NCBI RefSeq assembly: GCF_029962835.1
Contig: NC_080577.1
Span: forward strand, 27,572,501 to 27,636,500
Length of the DNA stretch: 64,000 nt
Direction: 5' to 3'
Source: Magnolia sinica
Lineage: Eukaryota > Streptophyta > Magnoliopsida > Magnoliales > Magnoliaceae
Below, one piece after another: positions 22,085 to 33,549 of the stretch. The number at the start of each line of letters is the position of its first letter. The stretch's first letter is position 1. The notes beneath the pieces were generated by a model, which was not told the origin of the DNA, made no database searches, and saw nothing but the letters and a program-made list of their open reading frames with translations. Made by a program: the position numbers and the translations under genes.

Positions 22085-22975
22085 ACCAGTGTTCAAAGTA
22101 TTGGTATCGCTATGAGTTTCGCCAGGGGATACGGAAACAATATCAATAGTACTGATAACTGGAAATGCGGGGAGATGCGGGGAAAACAGTGGAATTTTTT
22201 AGTGAAACTTTAGGAGATGCTAAAATACATATATTTGCATATTTAGGAATTTAAAAAAATTGCAAAAAGAATGCATACATAATAAGTGTCCATTTAATGG
22301 GGGCCAAAAAACATGTGCTGTTGTAAGAAATCAGTCCAACTATCCCATCCATCCAACCATCTCATCTATCCATCCAACCAACCAACCATCCATAGATATT
22401 TCAAAATATCCAACACGATATTTCACCAAGAAATCATCGATAAGTGGAAAGGAAACGAAAGATTGTGGTCTCAATATCGCTGATGTTGCAATAATGATAA
22501 CAAATTAAACACTGCATATGACCATGCACCTATTAAAAATTTGAGATGGGAATTTTTTTAATAAACAATTTTTTTGCGATATTGATACATTGGCGATATT
22601 ATCAAAATACCATTGATACATTTGCCATACAAGCAACACCCGAAATTTACACAGTCAAAAATATTTGTGATACATTGGCAATACAAGCAACATCTGGAAT
22701 TTACACAGTAAAAAATACTGGCCTTAGTTTGGGAATATCAATACATTGACGATACTTAGCGATACATTGCCAATACCTAGAATTTCTAATACTACCAGTG
22801 TTATCGGTATCGTTGTGCTAGATATTTCGATGATAATATCAGGGATATTTTGAACAATGTCAATGACACAGCTTTATCAGCCCCTGCTGGCCTGAAAGAG
22901 TCTGATACAGGTGATACGGGGCACTATGATCCCATTTTGGTGTTCAACAATGTGATACACTGATCAATTTTTAAC
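22085..22975. repeat. TATCG/GATACA-rich element with a 54-bp internal duplication
   Basis: Bounded by TTCAAAGTATTGGTATCGC and, at the right, CAATGTGATACACTGATC. Two copies of a unit starting ATACATT and holding ACAAGCAACA and GAATTTACACAGT or AAATTTACACAGT lie at about 22615-22668 and 22669-22722. It also contains CCATCCATCCAACCAACC microsatellite (22335-22395). Non-coding; probably a MITE of unknown class. Confidence 0.55.
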
Positions 22976-23307
22976 CACGCTCTTTGGTTACCTCTCCAAA
23001 AAATTTTAAAAATAAAAAACACAATGTTCCATGGTTCCCTGCTTTTGCCTTTCTCATACTCTACAATTCTGAGATGATGGTACAAGAGTTTTGTGGCTTA
23101 AGCGACTTCAAGATCATAGACATGCTCCAGCTTGATCACTTTCAATGCAATGTAAAATTCAGTTAGGCCAGTCTCCAAAAAATAGGTTCTTTTCTCAACG
23201 TATTTTCCAAAAAGTTACAGAACGGTTTAAATGATTGTGCATTACTTTGTTCAATCCATCATTAGTCTTGCTTATGGTTTTCCAAAACATTCTCATTGGC
23301 AACTTGC

Positions 23308-23344
23308 AGAGTTCATTTGCCTACTGACCTAAGAAAAGAAGCAA
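23308..23344 (+). promoter_or_regulatory. COX5C: Candidate 3' splice site and 5' leader of COX5C
   Basis: CAACTTGCAG ending at 23309 is a good acceptor 35 bases before the start codon; the leader ends AAGCAAATGGCT, a favourable plant start context. Confidence 0.45.
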
Positions 23345-23539
23345 ATGGCTGCCCACAAGATTGCTCACGTGACCTTGACAGGGCCGAGTGTGGTCAAGGA
23401 GCTCTTCATTGGCTTCGCACTCGGGTTAGCCGCAGGTGGCATGTGGAAGATGCATCACTGGAATGAGCAGAGAAAGACCAGGGCCTTCTATGATATGCTG
23501 GAGAAGGGCGAGATCAGTGTTGTTGTTGCAGAAGAATAG
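23345..23539 (+). CDS. COX5C: Cytochrome c oxidase subunit 5c (COX5C)
   Basis: A single-exon 64-codon CDS, the normal length for plant COX5c. It is a small nuclear-encoded subunit of respiratory complex IV, anchored in the inner mitochondrial membrane. The start MAAHKIAH, the block GPSVVKEL, the hydrophobic span around residues 21-34 (IGFALGLAAGGMW), and the C-terminal half KMHHWNEQRKT, AFYDMLEKGEISVVV are all family hallmarks. There is no separate cleaved presequence, as usual for this subunit. The frame is complete from ATG to TAG with no damage. Other plants carry a 5'-leader intron that boosts expression; an acceptor at 23309 fits that layout. The nearest neighbours are TE relics, so the gene stands alone. 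Confidence 0.96.
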   Translation: MAAHKIAHVTLTGPSVVKELFIGFALGLAAGGMWKMHHWNEQRKTRAFYDMLEKGEISVVVAEE

Positions 23540-23835
23540 CTTCTCATTGCATTTCATTTCACCCAATGCTCGACGGTGCTGATTTTTCCTCTGTTGATTT
23601 GAAAGATAAGTTGCATATGGGCAGAAATGGGTGAGTTTTCATTTGGGCATTGAAACTTGAAATAGGCATTTTTGCGTGGAACAATCCTCGATATTTTTCT
23701 CTTGATTACGCATGGCGGTGATTGGAATAATGTTCAAAAACTCTCAGGGCTCCAAGCCAGAGATGTTTCTTGTTTCTTTTTAATTTAAAATACTTGTTGA
23801 AAACAGTTGTACTTGATTGGTATTATGGAAGACTA
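23540..23835 (+). other. COX5C 3' flank and probable 3' UTR
   Basis: AT-rich sequence with no further frame. I see no canonical AATAAA before 23800; TTTAATTTAAAATA near 23782 may serve. Confidence 0.4.
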
Positions 23836-24834
23836 GGGCTGTGTTTGGATATGCAGTATTGAATTGCATTTCAATGGTCAGTTTAATGCAGCGGGAAGGA
23901 TGAAATTTTGATTTCCTTACCCATGTATAATACATGTTGGGCATGGATTGGCAGGTGATTGCATGCATCCGTAGGGAATAGTCTTAGTCTTACCTTAAAA
24001 CGGGAAGGTAATAATACCCTGCCATCATTATAGAAAAAATTAAAAAAAACCATGTTGGGCATGTGTCCCAAATTTTAACTATGTTACTTTCAAGTTGGAT
24101 GAGGCAAGTTGCATTTTGAGGGGCTACCTCGGCATTATGCACAGCCCAAGAGCCCTGGAATGGTTTGAATAGTGAATGGTAAGTTCTTTGATTACTTGTG
24201 CAATCTCTGCCATAAAAATTGCAGCTCTGCTGGACTGTTGATTCCCCTTGGATGAGCCATGGCGTGTTAGGAAACCGAGGACTTTCGAAGAGGTCATCAT
24301 CGAGTAAAATGCTTACAAATGGTGGGGGCATATGGATGGATGGTATGGACGATTCATCAGTTGCACGCCCACTGCAAATTTGCGTTGTTTGTACAATCCG
24401 AAGTGTCGAATCAATGGAAACTGGTTCAATGTTACCCAAATCAACGGTGGAGCCTCACGGATGGATGATCTGGCCCCGCATGATTACCATGCAACCACAT
24501 GTACGGCTGTGATGGGCATCTTACCTGAAAGCTCCATTGCCATTAAGAGCTGATTCCTAAGACCCATTTATGGTAATCGAGGCCCTTTATGTAGACGGTT
24601 CAGCTGTCGAAGGGGCCCACCTGGGCAAACCTTGCTGATCAAAGATGCTCACCTTCCACATGGAGGTGAGTTTGAACCCATGGTCCAGATATCAACATGG
24701 ATGGATCTCGATGACAACCAGTAATCAGCTGATTTTTTGTGAAACGCAACACATACGTGGTGTGGGATATATGAACGGTCCAGCAAACGTGCTGGGCAGA
24801 AGGGAGATTGGCTGGCAGGGGTCCTTACTCTTGC
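23836..24834. other. No gene seen; MITE-like end at the left
   Basis: Starts GGGCTGTGTTTGGATATGC (about 23837), a common PIF/Harbinger-like MITE terminus, but I find no matching right end. The rest (24000-24830) has only short shadows of frames. Confidence 0.35.
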
Positions 24835-24931
24835 TTGGGTGGTAGACTCTCAGGAGTTTCAACACCCGGTCAAGGGTTCCACTAGCGTGAGTGTGTGGGG
24901 GTGTGTGTGCGTGTAAAAAAAAAAAAAAAAT
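24835..24931 (+). mobile_element. SINE-like fragment with poly-A tail
   Basis: GGTGGTAGACTCTCAGG, GAGTTTCAACACC, then GTGTGTGTGCGTG and 16 A residues (24916-24931). Confidence 0.55.
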
Positions 24932-24944
24932 CTTTCTATCAGGC

Positions 24945-25110
24945 TACTTTTTTTCTTTTTTCTTTTTACTTGTTAGTACACTCCCACTGTCAGTACACAC
25001 TCTGCACTGTTAGCCACCCCCACTGTGAATCGGTACCAAGACCTCAAGTGTTGAAACGAGGCATCTCCACTGAGTCTACCAGTTGAGCTATGGATCAGGG
25101 TGTAGGTTAT
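24945..25110 (-). mobile_element. tRNA-derived SINE
   Basis: Minus strand begins near 25095 with ATAGCTCAACTGGTAGAC, which fits a pol III A box (TAGCTCAACTGG), followed by GAGTTTCAACAC-type family sequence and a pyrimidine-poor 3' end near 24945. Confidence 0.6.
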
Positions 25111-25207
25111 CAATGTTACCTAAATCACCGTAAATCACCAGTCTACCAGTTGAGCTATCGATCAGGGTGTAGGTTATCAATGTTACCTAAATCACCACAA
25201 ATCACCA
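25074..25207. repeat. 67-bp tandem duplication
   Basis: Two adjacent copies (25074-25140, 25141-25207) starting GTCTACCAGTTGAGCTAT and ending AAATCACCA, differing at only a few positions. It covers the SINE head and its flank. Confidence 0.9.
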
Positions 25208-25425
25208 ATTCTGTTCAGATAAGTAAGTTTGGTTTATGATTAGTTATAAGTAACTTTTTAAATTAAAAGAACCTAATCACTTCAGTTAATTTTTTTAGCT
25301 CTCTACTTTTCATTAGTTATTGAAGAGAGGCGTGGGAGAGTCAAGAGGAGAAGCTGATTAGCTGTTTACCAAACTTTCTTCTCTACTTAATAAGTAGAAA
25401 CTAAGATAAGTTACTTGTGGCATAG

Positions 25426-25523
25426 GTAACTTATCTTAAGGTGGTGAAATCCCACTGGGGTGTGAGTGTGTATCAGGTGCGTGTATAAAAAAAACCAAAA
25501 AAAAAAAAGTAACTTATCTTAAG
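25426..25523 (+). mobile_element. 5'-truncated SINE with 15-bp target duplication
   Basis: Insert 25441-25508 starts GTGGTGAAATCCCAC and ends in an A-rich tail. GTAACTTATCTTAAG is repeated exactly at 25426-25440 and 25509-25523, the mark of LINE-mediated retroposition. Confidence 0.88.
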
Positions 25524-25739
25524 CACAACTTATAAGATACTACCAAATAAGTTACTTTTTTCCTTACATTAAATAACTACGTTATTTTTTTCACTTAAGT
25601 TAGTTTGATAACTATCATGTTAAATGTAACTTATGTGCCAAAAGCAACTTATCTTAATAAGTAATTATTTGTAGATTTTTAAGTTTTGACCTTTTTTACT
25701 TCTTTCTTATAGTTATGGAAAGGGAGGCTCTCTCACTGT

Positions 25740-26012
25740 CCATATCAAAGGAAGCCTCACATGGTGGACTGTTCACATTAAAGGTGGAGCTCACATGGTG
25801 GACGGTCCACATAAAAGGTGAGCCCCACATGATGGATGACCTCATACTAATATGGGCCCACACATGGATGGTCCACATCAAAGGTTAACCCATAATGATA
25901 AATAGCCAACATCCAAAGTGGACTGGTATGATGGATGACCCACTTCAAAGGTGGGGCCTACATGATGAACGGTCCACATCAAAGGTGGGCTCCACATGAT
26001 GGGTGATGGACA
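25740..26012. repeat. Minisatellite, about 33-40 bp unit
   Basis: Seven or so imperfect units built on GGTCCACATCAAAGGTGG and CCCACATGATGGATG. Confidence 0.75.
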
Positions 26013-26329
26013 TTGTAACGCTCATATTTTTTTAAATAAAATAAAATTTAAAATTTTTAAATTGAATTTTGAGTGAGAGAGAGATCCACCATTCTCATCT
26101 TATGTCTCCTCTTATATCTCCCTATCCAAACTCTCCTTCGTATCCCCTAGTCTCTCAACAAACCATCTCTCTTAAAGAGGGAGAGTGTGAAAGCGAGAGT
26201 CCTACTAAGATTCAAAGAATCAAAGAAAGAAATTCGTAGAAAAAAATGAGAGAGAAAGGGAGAGAGAGATTTTTAGAATTCATCTATTCAAGTTAATATA
26301 ATTATTTTTCTTTGTTTTCTTTCTGCAGT

Positions 26330-29300
26330 AATTTTGTAACGCCCTGAAATTCGGGAGTCGAGCATAACTCAGCTCCCGAGTTCCAAAACATCACTTATGC
26401 AACATATTTAATGATGGATGTATGTTGTCTGTATTAGTGCATAAAACATGGAATAGATTAAGCCAAATAGTAAATATAATTCAGGGATAAGTAAAGAAAG
26501 CAAGCGGAAGACTTATAGAAATAAATGTGTACATGTGCGAATCCCTGAAATACATACACATACCAGGTCGTAATTCAAGTGTTACTATCAAAATTATAAG
26601 TATCAAATTACATCATTTAATTCCCAAAAGAAATCCCAAAGTCCCATCCGAACAAGGCTCACTAGAACCCGTCTAAAACCGCATAAAAGAGAAAGCCTTA
26701 TCATCATCCATCTCCCGCTCGGCCTGAAGTCACATCAACATCTGCAACATCGGAACCTAAGACAGAGTGTTTTAAAACACCGCCCCAGAACATGGGAGTG
26801 AGTGATCAACTCAGTGGAACAATAAAGCACAGGTTAACATGTTATCAATTCAATCAAGCAGTAATGATAAAGCAGAATAATCAAACATGTCCTAAGTACT
26901 CTTGTTAATGCAGGGATGTATGCAGAATGATGCGTGCCCTCACGCGTACACCCTCAGCGTCTTCATCTTACTTTACGCATGACACCACCTCAAAATGCGC
27001 CACGTCTACAAAGCACATGCAAATGCAGTGCATCAACATGATTACCGAGTTGTTATTAGTCCTTTTCATACAGCAGGATTGGGAAGCTAAGGTACCTTCC
27101 TCATATCACCATCCAAACAGTGATCCATTCTAGGGTCGTCAGTCCTAGACAATCTCATACGATCATATGGTTTGAGGTCGTTGCAAAGGGCTCGTCACCA
27201 ATCAATGCACGCTTATCACACCTTCGTTATTACACTAAGTCTCGTCACCTCAATGCGGTATCCAGGCATACTCGAGGTCACTACAAAGGGCTCATCACCA
27301 ATCAATGTAGGCCGACAGCACGAATATAGTGTCCCATACCACCATAATCGGCTCACGAGTTTGGTTGCTCACTGGTCACTACGGGGAAGCTCGTCACCCT
27401 AGCGTAGGCCGACAGCTCGACCACGGTGTCCCATACCACCATGTCCGGCTCATGAGTCTTAGCGGATCAAGGTACCAAGGTTAATAGGATTTCACTGGTA
27501 AGTTCGGTATCCTAGATTCAAACAATAGCGTCCATACATGGTGAACATACATCGGACAATTGGGTTACTTGACGAACTCGACTAGCACGAGTGCACGTTG
27601 GGTTGAACGACATAGAGTGCGCAAACACTCCGCGTGGCCAAACCACTGCCGACAACTCTAATATGACTCTGGTTCGTCTAATTACATCCTACGTGCCGAA
27701 AGCAACCTCAGCCACCAACTTAAGGCCGATTACCGATTTCCTGGACTATTCATAGTCCCAAACACATTCCACTATAACAGGTATTGATATCAACAATTTA
27801 GAATAGTAATGGAACAACAACTCAAATCATATGGTATGTAAGTATCTGAAGAATATTAACTTAACATGGATTTAAGCATAAGTAAGACTTGAAATTAAAT
27901 AACAAGGAATGTAACTTACATGGAGGAAATCATACACACTAGTGGGAGAATTGAGAATCGCTTCTCAACGCCCACAAATAGTATAATATACTACACTTTA
28001 GATCATTCAGGCATTTCTACAAACGCTTAAAATACATAGTTCAACATACATGACGTATGTTGAAAATACGCATTTGGACAATTCCTTTTACCAAGGAGTT
28101 GTCGCACATACATCTAGCATAAGTACATGACAAATAATCATGGCAATCACATGTTCATATTTTATACGCATACGGTACTTTATACATACACATAGAATAC
28201 ACAAATCTCAATAATCACATGCATAACAGGAACGCAAAGTAAACATAACATTTGGCATGTGAAATCTCATCCATAACAAAAATAAACCATTAACTGGCAT
28301 TAAAAGCCTTGAAAACCATAACCTATACGATTAAAGTCCGCACCTTAATCCAGAAAAGAACACTGAACTGATTTCAGACGATATGTCTTCGTCAACGGCG
28401 ACAGAACAACCTAAGACAAGAATAGAAATGAGATACAACAACACCAAGACTATTCTAAGCTCTAACACAGATCAGGGTTAGGTTAATTTACCCAAAGATG
28501 AACTCAGAATCGCTGGAATAACGATTCAAAGTGAAGGTTAAAGGATGAATGAGAACAGGAAAGAATCTAAGATGATTCACCAACTTCTCTCTCACTTTCT
28601 CTCTCTTTTCCTCTCTTTCACTTAGCTAGGGTTAGAAAATTCGTATGGAAAAGAGAGCTAGGGTTTTAAGGTCTATATATAGGCCAAACATTGATGAAAG
28701 TAACCCCAGGGCCAAGGTATACTTAGGGTATAACCAAAACCGGCCTCTCACGATCCAATGAAGCACTTCCGGTGGACCTATTACCACGAAAGGTCGAACT
28801 TAAGCTCACTGACCATGGATCTAGGTCAGGCTGAGTTTTCGTACCGATCGACTTTACAGATCAGCCGTGGCGGACCACACTCAATTCAACGGTCACTGAA
28901 TCTCGATTAGGTCCACAAGCACAGGGACATGTCTGGGCCACCTTCCCTGATCAGAGGGTGAAATTGGGTCAGAATCCAACGGTCAGATTGCTTAAAATCA
29001 TCGCGCAAGCGACACGACTCAGATTTCATAAAATCACATTTACTTTCTAACCGTTCTCACACTCTTCACTCCAAACTCAATCAAATCGACCCAGAATATC
29101 ACCTGAACTTGATTTTTGAGGTGATGACCAAGTCCAACATGGTGACCGCAACAACCTAAGATCATCACTATCGTGCTTTCGACGCGCGGTCCAGGTCCGA
29201 TCCAGAACTTCCAAAAATTTCTAAGAGCAACTGGATTTAGCGATGAATCCCAGATTTCAGAGTAACATAGCGCTGACTAATCTACAAGTTTAGAGTCATG

Positions 29301-29438
29301 CAGATCGAATTTAAAGTGATTGATGCAAATTTCACAAGCAATCGAGATAAGCGCTAATTACCCCAAATAGCTACTAAGGAAAGAAATAGAGGTGGTACTC
29401 GGGTCTTGGCACAAAATTTTCTGGGTCATTACAAATTT
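26330..29438 (-). mobile_element. Solo LTR A, 3.1 kb (probably Ty3/gypsy)
   Basis: Body 26335-29433 begins TGTAACGCCC and ends GGGTCATTACA, with AATTT directly repeated at both sides (26330-26334, 29434-29438). On the minus strand a TATATATAG (about 28672-28682) precedes a pyrimidine-rich CTAGCTAAGTGAAAGAGAGG-like leader, so transcription would run leftwards. No gag or pol is present. It shares stretches with solo LTR B, e.g. GTGTTTTAAAACAC and GGGAGTGAGTG (26768-26805 against 35392-35425). The gypsy label rests on size and on TGTAA ends. Confidence 0.8.
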
Positions 29439-30440
29439 AATTTGACATTGATATACACATTGGACGGATTGGATCAATCAAGCATCCATTGTGTACACCT
29501 AACTCATCCATGTGGAAAGGTACATTGATGTGCATGACTTTATGGCAGATGTGAAAAGGGTTAGACTTTTTTCATGATGGACAACAGTCGATATAATCTG
29601 TACAGTTCACGGATTTTATAAGACTCAATCATGTAATAATTTTAAGAATCAGACATATTTGACATCTCAATGAACTGTACCAATCATAAATTTACTAAGG
29701 TTTTTCCTTAACTTAAGAAAACTGAATTAATATCAGAAGAGTAATTCTCTTGTAAGCTACAACTTGGCATAGTGAATTATATGAACTAATTTGAAATATG
29801 TGATTAAATCATCACCGTTCATTGGATTCTTAAGAACAAAATAAATTAAAATTTTAAATTCCAAATCAATCGTACCATTAGATGGGCCGCATCGATTTGA
29901 GGAAATGGCAGACAATGAATCATTTGTTAATTTATTGTGTGGAACCATTGGATTGTTGAGATCTAACTCGATCTGGATTGACTATCAAAATCCGGACATC
30001 AGATGACGGTGACGTTCAGATTTAATGATCAATTTAACCGTCTAATGGGTTACATCGACTAATCAATGTAATCATTAAGAATTGTAATAAATTAAGGTAT
30101 GGATGGTTGGATCAAAATGATCATCAGTTGTCCCTTAAAATTGATCAAGTGGTGATCAATAGTTAGCCTTGATTTATCTATCAAATGTAATTCAACCCTT
30201 AACTTATCAAAGTAAATAAATCCCTAAAAATTCATGTAAATCATCATAAACTGCATAAAATTTCGGGATTCTAAGGCTAAAATAGAATTTTTACGAAGTC
30301 ATAGGGGTTTTGACATAAAATTTCAAAATATTACAGAACACTGCCCAAACTTTTAGGAAAAAAAAAAAAAACAACGACAGTATAAAATATGGAAAATCCT
30401 TTAACTAAGAACCTTACAAGGAAAATAAATCTATAGTACT
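29439..30440. other. No gene seen; AT-rich spacer
   Basis: Low-complexity-free, AT-rich sequence with an A14 run at 30359-30372. No frame or repeat recognised. Confidence 0.4.
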
Positions 30441-32130
30441 TCAAATGGAATGAGATTTAAGCAAATTGAGTGAACTGCCGATAATGGTAACCCAACTTGA
30501 ATGACCGGAGATCCCAGAAAAGAGGTTCAATGAGACAAATGACTTACGGAACAGTTTTATGAGGTACTTGATTTAGGAAATTGGGTTTCTTGTCTTATTA
30601 TGATGTAAAACTAATACATCTTGTGACAGATAGGAGGATGAGGTTTGAACTCTTAATGAGTTCTATAGTCCTTACGTATGGAACATGATCGACACACGAT
30701 CATGAGTGCATTCTTAATAGACTCACTTATATGAGTATGAAAGCTTGACCGTCTTTTATAGGGGTGCACACAATTTGGTTTGGTTCGGTCCGGTTCTGGG
30801 GTGAAATCGGAACCGAACCATTCCTAACGGTTCCAAAAAAATCGGAACTGGACCATTTGCACCTTAGAATCGAATCGGAACCGGACCGTAAAAATCGGTT
30901 CAATTCTACGGTTCTGGGCTTTTTATAATCTAGCCCAATTGCATGTTTTTTTTAAATCCAACCCATATCCATTCGCGTCGTGATCCATTTGATGAATGGT
31001 ATAGATATTGTGTAAGGTGTGTAAAAAGACATTTATGGAAACAATCAAAGGGCGCATTGTAAACCATAAATCATGAGCTAAATAGACAACAAAAATACAT
31101 TGTAAACTCATAAAATAGCTTTAAGACAAGTCTAATTAAGCATGATAATCACGGTCCGATTTCAGGTTTGGTTACAAGTTTGGTTCTACGATCCAGTTCA
31201 TGGTCCGGTTCGGTTCCACATAACCCCAAACCAAGAACCGAACCGAACTAACCGGTACTTTGATTTTCGGAACTGGAACCGGTGCGCTTCAAAATCGGAC
31301 CAAATTGTGTGGTTTGCTCGGTTCCGGTCCTGTTTACTGGTTCTACCGGTTCCATGTGCACCCCTAATCTTCTATGAGAATTTGGCTAATTCTCTAGAGT
31401 GCTCAAAAAATTGGGATTAGTACATAGATTCAAAGTGTATTATGTTCATATACACCAAAAAAGTGGTGATCTTATGGATGTGTGAAGTATTGATCGTACC
31501 GTTCAATAGCTTAGTTTTGAAAGACCATGTCCACTAAGTCTATAAAAAGTGATTACTTCCCACTAAGCTAAGGTTTAAGTTTACATGACATCTTTACTTA
31601 CGCGTGTTAGATTGGATACTCATATATCCTTTGTTTTAAAAATAGTGAGGGAATTTTGTTTGGTTGAATGCTTTTAAAAAACAAAAGAGAGGAGAAGGAA
31701 AAGTGCTTTGAACTTTTTGAAAATTTTGCTTATGGGAATTGTCCCACATTGGAGAGAAAATATGATTTTTTTTTCTCCTTTATGTATAGAAGCATGTGAA
31801 TAGCTTTTGTTAAGTTCTTGACTATGCTATGCCATGAACCACACACGCATGTGTATGCCGAAATGGGCTCGAGCTTGTCTATGTGATAATTTATGTTTTT
31901 TGTCAATTTTTTCTCTTTTTTGACCGAGTCTCTTGACAATTACATATCTTTGCAAGGGTGTTGTAGTCATTTGCAAAACTAATTATATACATTGGCTGAC
32001 ACATCAACGGCAAGTGTCCGCCATGTAAGCCCTTGGATTTGATTACTATATATAGTAATTTTTCAAAAACCTAATGGGGTATTCCAAAAACATGCAGTAG
32101 AAAAAAAACCCTAGCCGCTCTCATAATTGC
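30441..32130 (+). mobile_element. 3' end of a second copia element with LTR
   Basis: GATAATGGTAACCCAACTTG and GGTTTGAACTCTTAATGAG parallel the 3' untranslated part of the copia element at 8020-8190. A purine run AGTGAGGGAA precedes a likely LTR start TGTTTGGTTGAATG near 31657; GGGAATTGTCCCACATTGG and a TATATATAG near 32047 follow. The internal part is split by an hAT-like MITE (30752-31375). The right side runs into a TRIM-like element. Confidence 0.65.
30752..31375. mobile_element. hAT-like MITE, CGGTTC-rich
   Basis: Body about 30760-31367, ends AGGGGTGCACACAATTTGG and, reversed, AGGGGTGCACATGG. The flanking octamers TCTTTTAT and TCTTCTAT agree at 7 of 8. The ends are rich in GGTTCGGTCCGGTTC; the centre (30905-31150) is unrelated single-copy-like sequence. 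Confidence 0.8.
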
Positions 32131-32142
32131 TAGTAAATAAAT

Positions 32143-32558
32143 CGTTAGAGCATGGAAAATCAATCCATTTATCTCATAGCCCCACGGGCCGCCCACTCTG
32201 AGTGTGCCCCTGCATCGCACAGGCAACCCCGCTCGAGCCCGGTGTGAAATTGCCCCTGCATTAATCACCCCCAGTGAGGAGTTTCAAACACGAGACATTC
32301 CGCTCTAATACCAATTCGATGCAGGACAATTAACCACTTACTTTAAAAGCTTGAACCGTTAGAGCATGGCGAATCAATTCATTTATCTTATATCCCAGGC
32401 CCTACATCTCATGGGTTAGGACCTCGATCAAACCTCCCTTGTGGGCCCCAAATCACATGGGTACCGCCTCACTCGTGCTGCCCACATCGAGTGTGCCCCT
32501 GCATCCCACCAACAACCCTACTTGAGCCCCAATGTGAAAATGCCCCTGCATTAGATTG
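32143..32558 (-). mobile_element. TRIM-like element, 5' LTR side damaged
   Basis: A partial LTR ends at 32263 (TGCATTA), then a 53-bp internal segment (32264-32316) and a 237-bp LTR (32317-32553). On the minus strand the internal segment starts, three bases from the LTR end, with TGGTATTAGAGCGG, a tRNA-iMet primer-site match. GATTG follows at 32554-32558. Same family as 44873-45179 and 62125-62879. Confidence 0.75.
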
Positions 32559-33040
32559 AGCTCTTTCTAAGAGCATTTTTAGGCCAGGCTGGTATAGCAT
32601 GTTCAAGGTTTCAACAACATTTTTGTTATATATCGTGCATGGTGGGCCATATGCCTAATGAAGAGCCTAGCTAGACCTTACACAAGTGGAATGTTAGGCT
32701 CAGACTTGGGCCATGCACCCTGTCGATGGTGCAACTTGGGTTGGGCCTAGGTTTTTGCTTGCGGACTGTGCTTGGATTGACCTCTGCCTAGCTTGGGCTT
32801 GGCCTATTGACAACCTTACCTATTAGCATGCTTCTATTATTGGCCCACATGTGGAAAAAAATCAAACAATCTGAAATGTCCATCTTCTAAGAATTATAGT
32901 AGATGGAACATGGTTTAAACATTACACCCAAGGGTCATTCTTGGCCATGGATTAAAAGCATTCAAGAAAACAATTTCAAAGATAGTTGTTGTTGTCTAAT
33001 GTCTTAAATCTGTTTGAAATAGTGTTGATTGCTTAACAGT
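32559..33040. other. No gene seen; GGGCTTGG-rich fragment
   Basis: 32590-32820 contains TTGGGCCTAGG, GGCTTGGCC-type short repeats, perhaps a decayed hAT-like MITE. Nothing coding. Confidence 0.35.
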
Positions 33041-33498
33041 TTTGGAGGTTGTTACTCGATGGAATCGAAGGTTCTTCGATATCATAAGCTGGTTCTTGAT
33101 GGTTGTCGATGCCATCGAAGGTCCCATTGAAAGCACGTACAAAATTGCATAAGTGCGCGATTTATTTCATATTGTGGTTGCAGTAGTGTGTGCACGTGTG
33201 TGTAGTGTAATTAGGATTGTCGTAATGATTAGGGTTCTTAAAGGCGTGCTTAAGAGTTTGAGAGGTTTTGAAGGGCAAAGGCTAAGGCTTTTCCTCTTGA
33301 GGCTTTGATCGGTAATGTTTCATATCTTTTAACTCATTTTTTTATAGTGCATTATCGTTTTGTGCCATGGTTTTTTCCCTCAAGGGTTTTTCCATGTAAA
33401 TTCAAATTGTTCTTTTGTTGGATTTGTTGTAAATTCAAGGATTCTTTGGTGCATTATCTTGTTTGATTTCTCTTTTTATGCTTCCACGAGTCCCAACA
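33041..33498 (+). repeat. LTR portion of a third copia element
   Basis: Sequence ending TCCCAACA immediately before a primer site. The left boundary is uncertain. Confidence 0.5.
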
Positions 33499-33500
33499 AG

Positions 33501-33512
33501 TGGTATTAGAGT
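33501..33512 (+). promoter_or_regulatory. tRNA-iMet primer-binding site (retrotransposon)
   Basis: TGGTATTAGAGT, two bases after the LTR end at 33498, a close match to the plant TGGTATCAGAGC primer site. Confidence 0.75.
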
Positions 33513-33549
33513 AAATGTTGGGGAATAGATTGAATCTAAAGACAAAGTA

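Noticed and set aside
24945-25110. Possible functional tRNA gene
   Set aside because: Only an A-box-like head is present; no complete cloverleaf, and the sequence belongs to a SINE.
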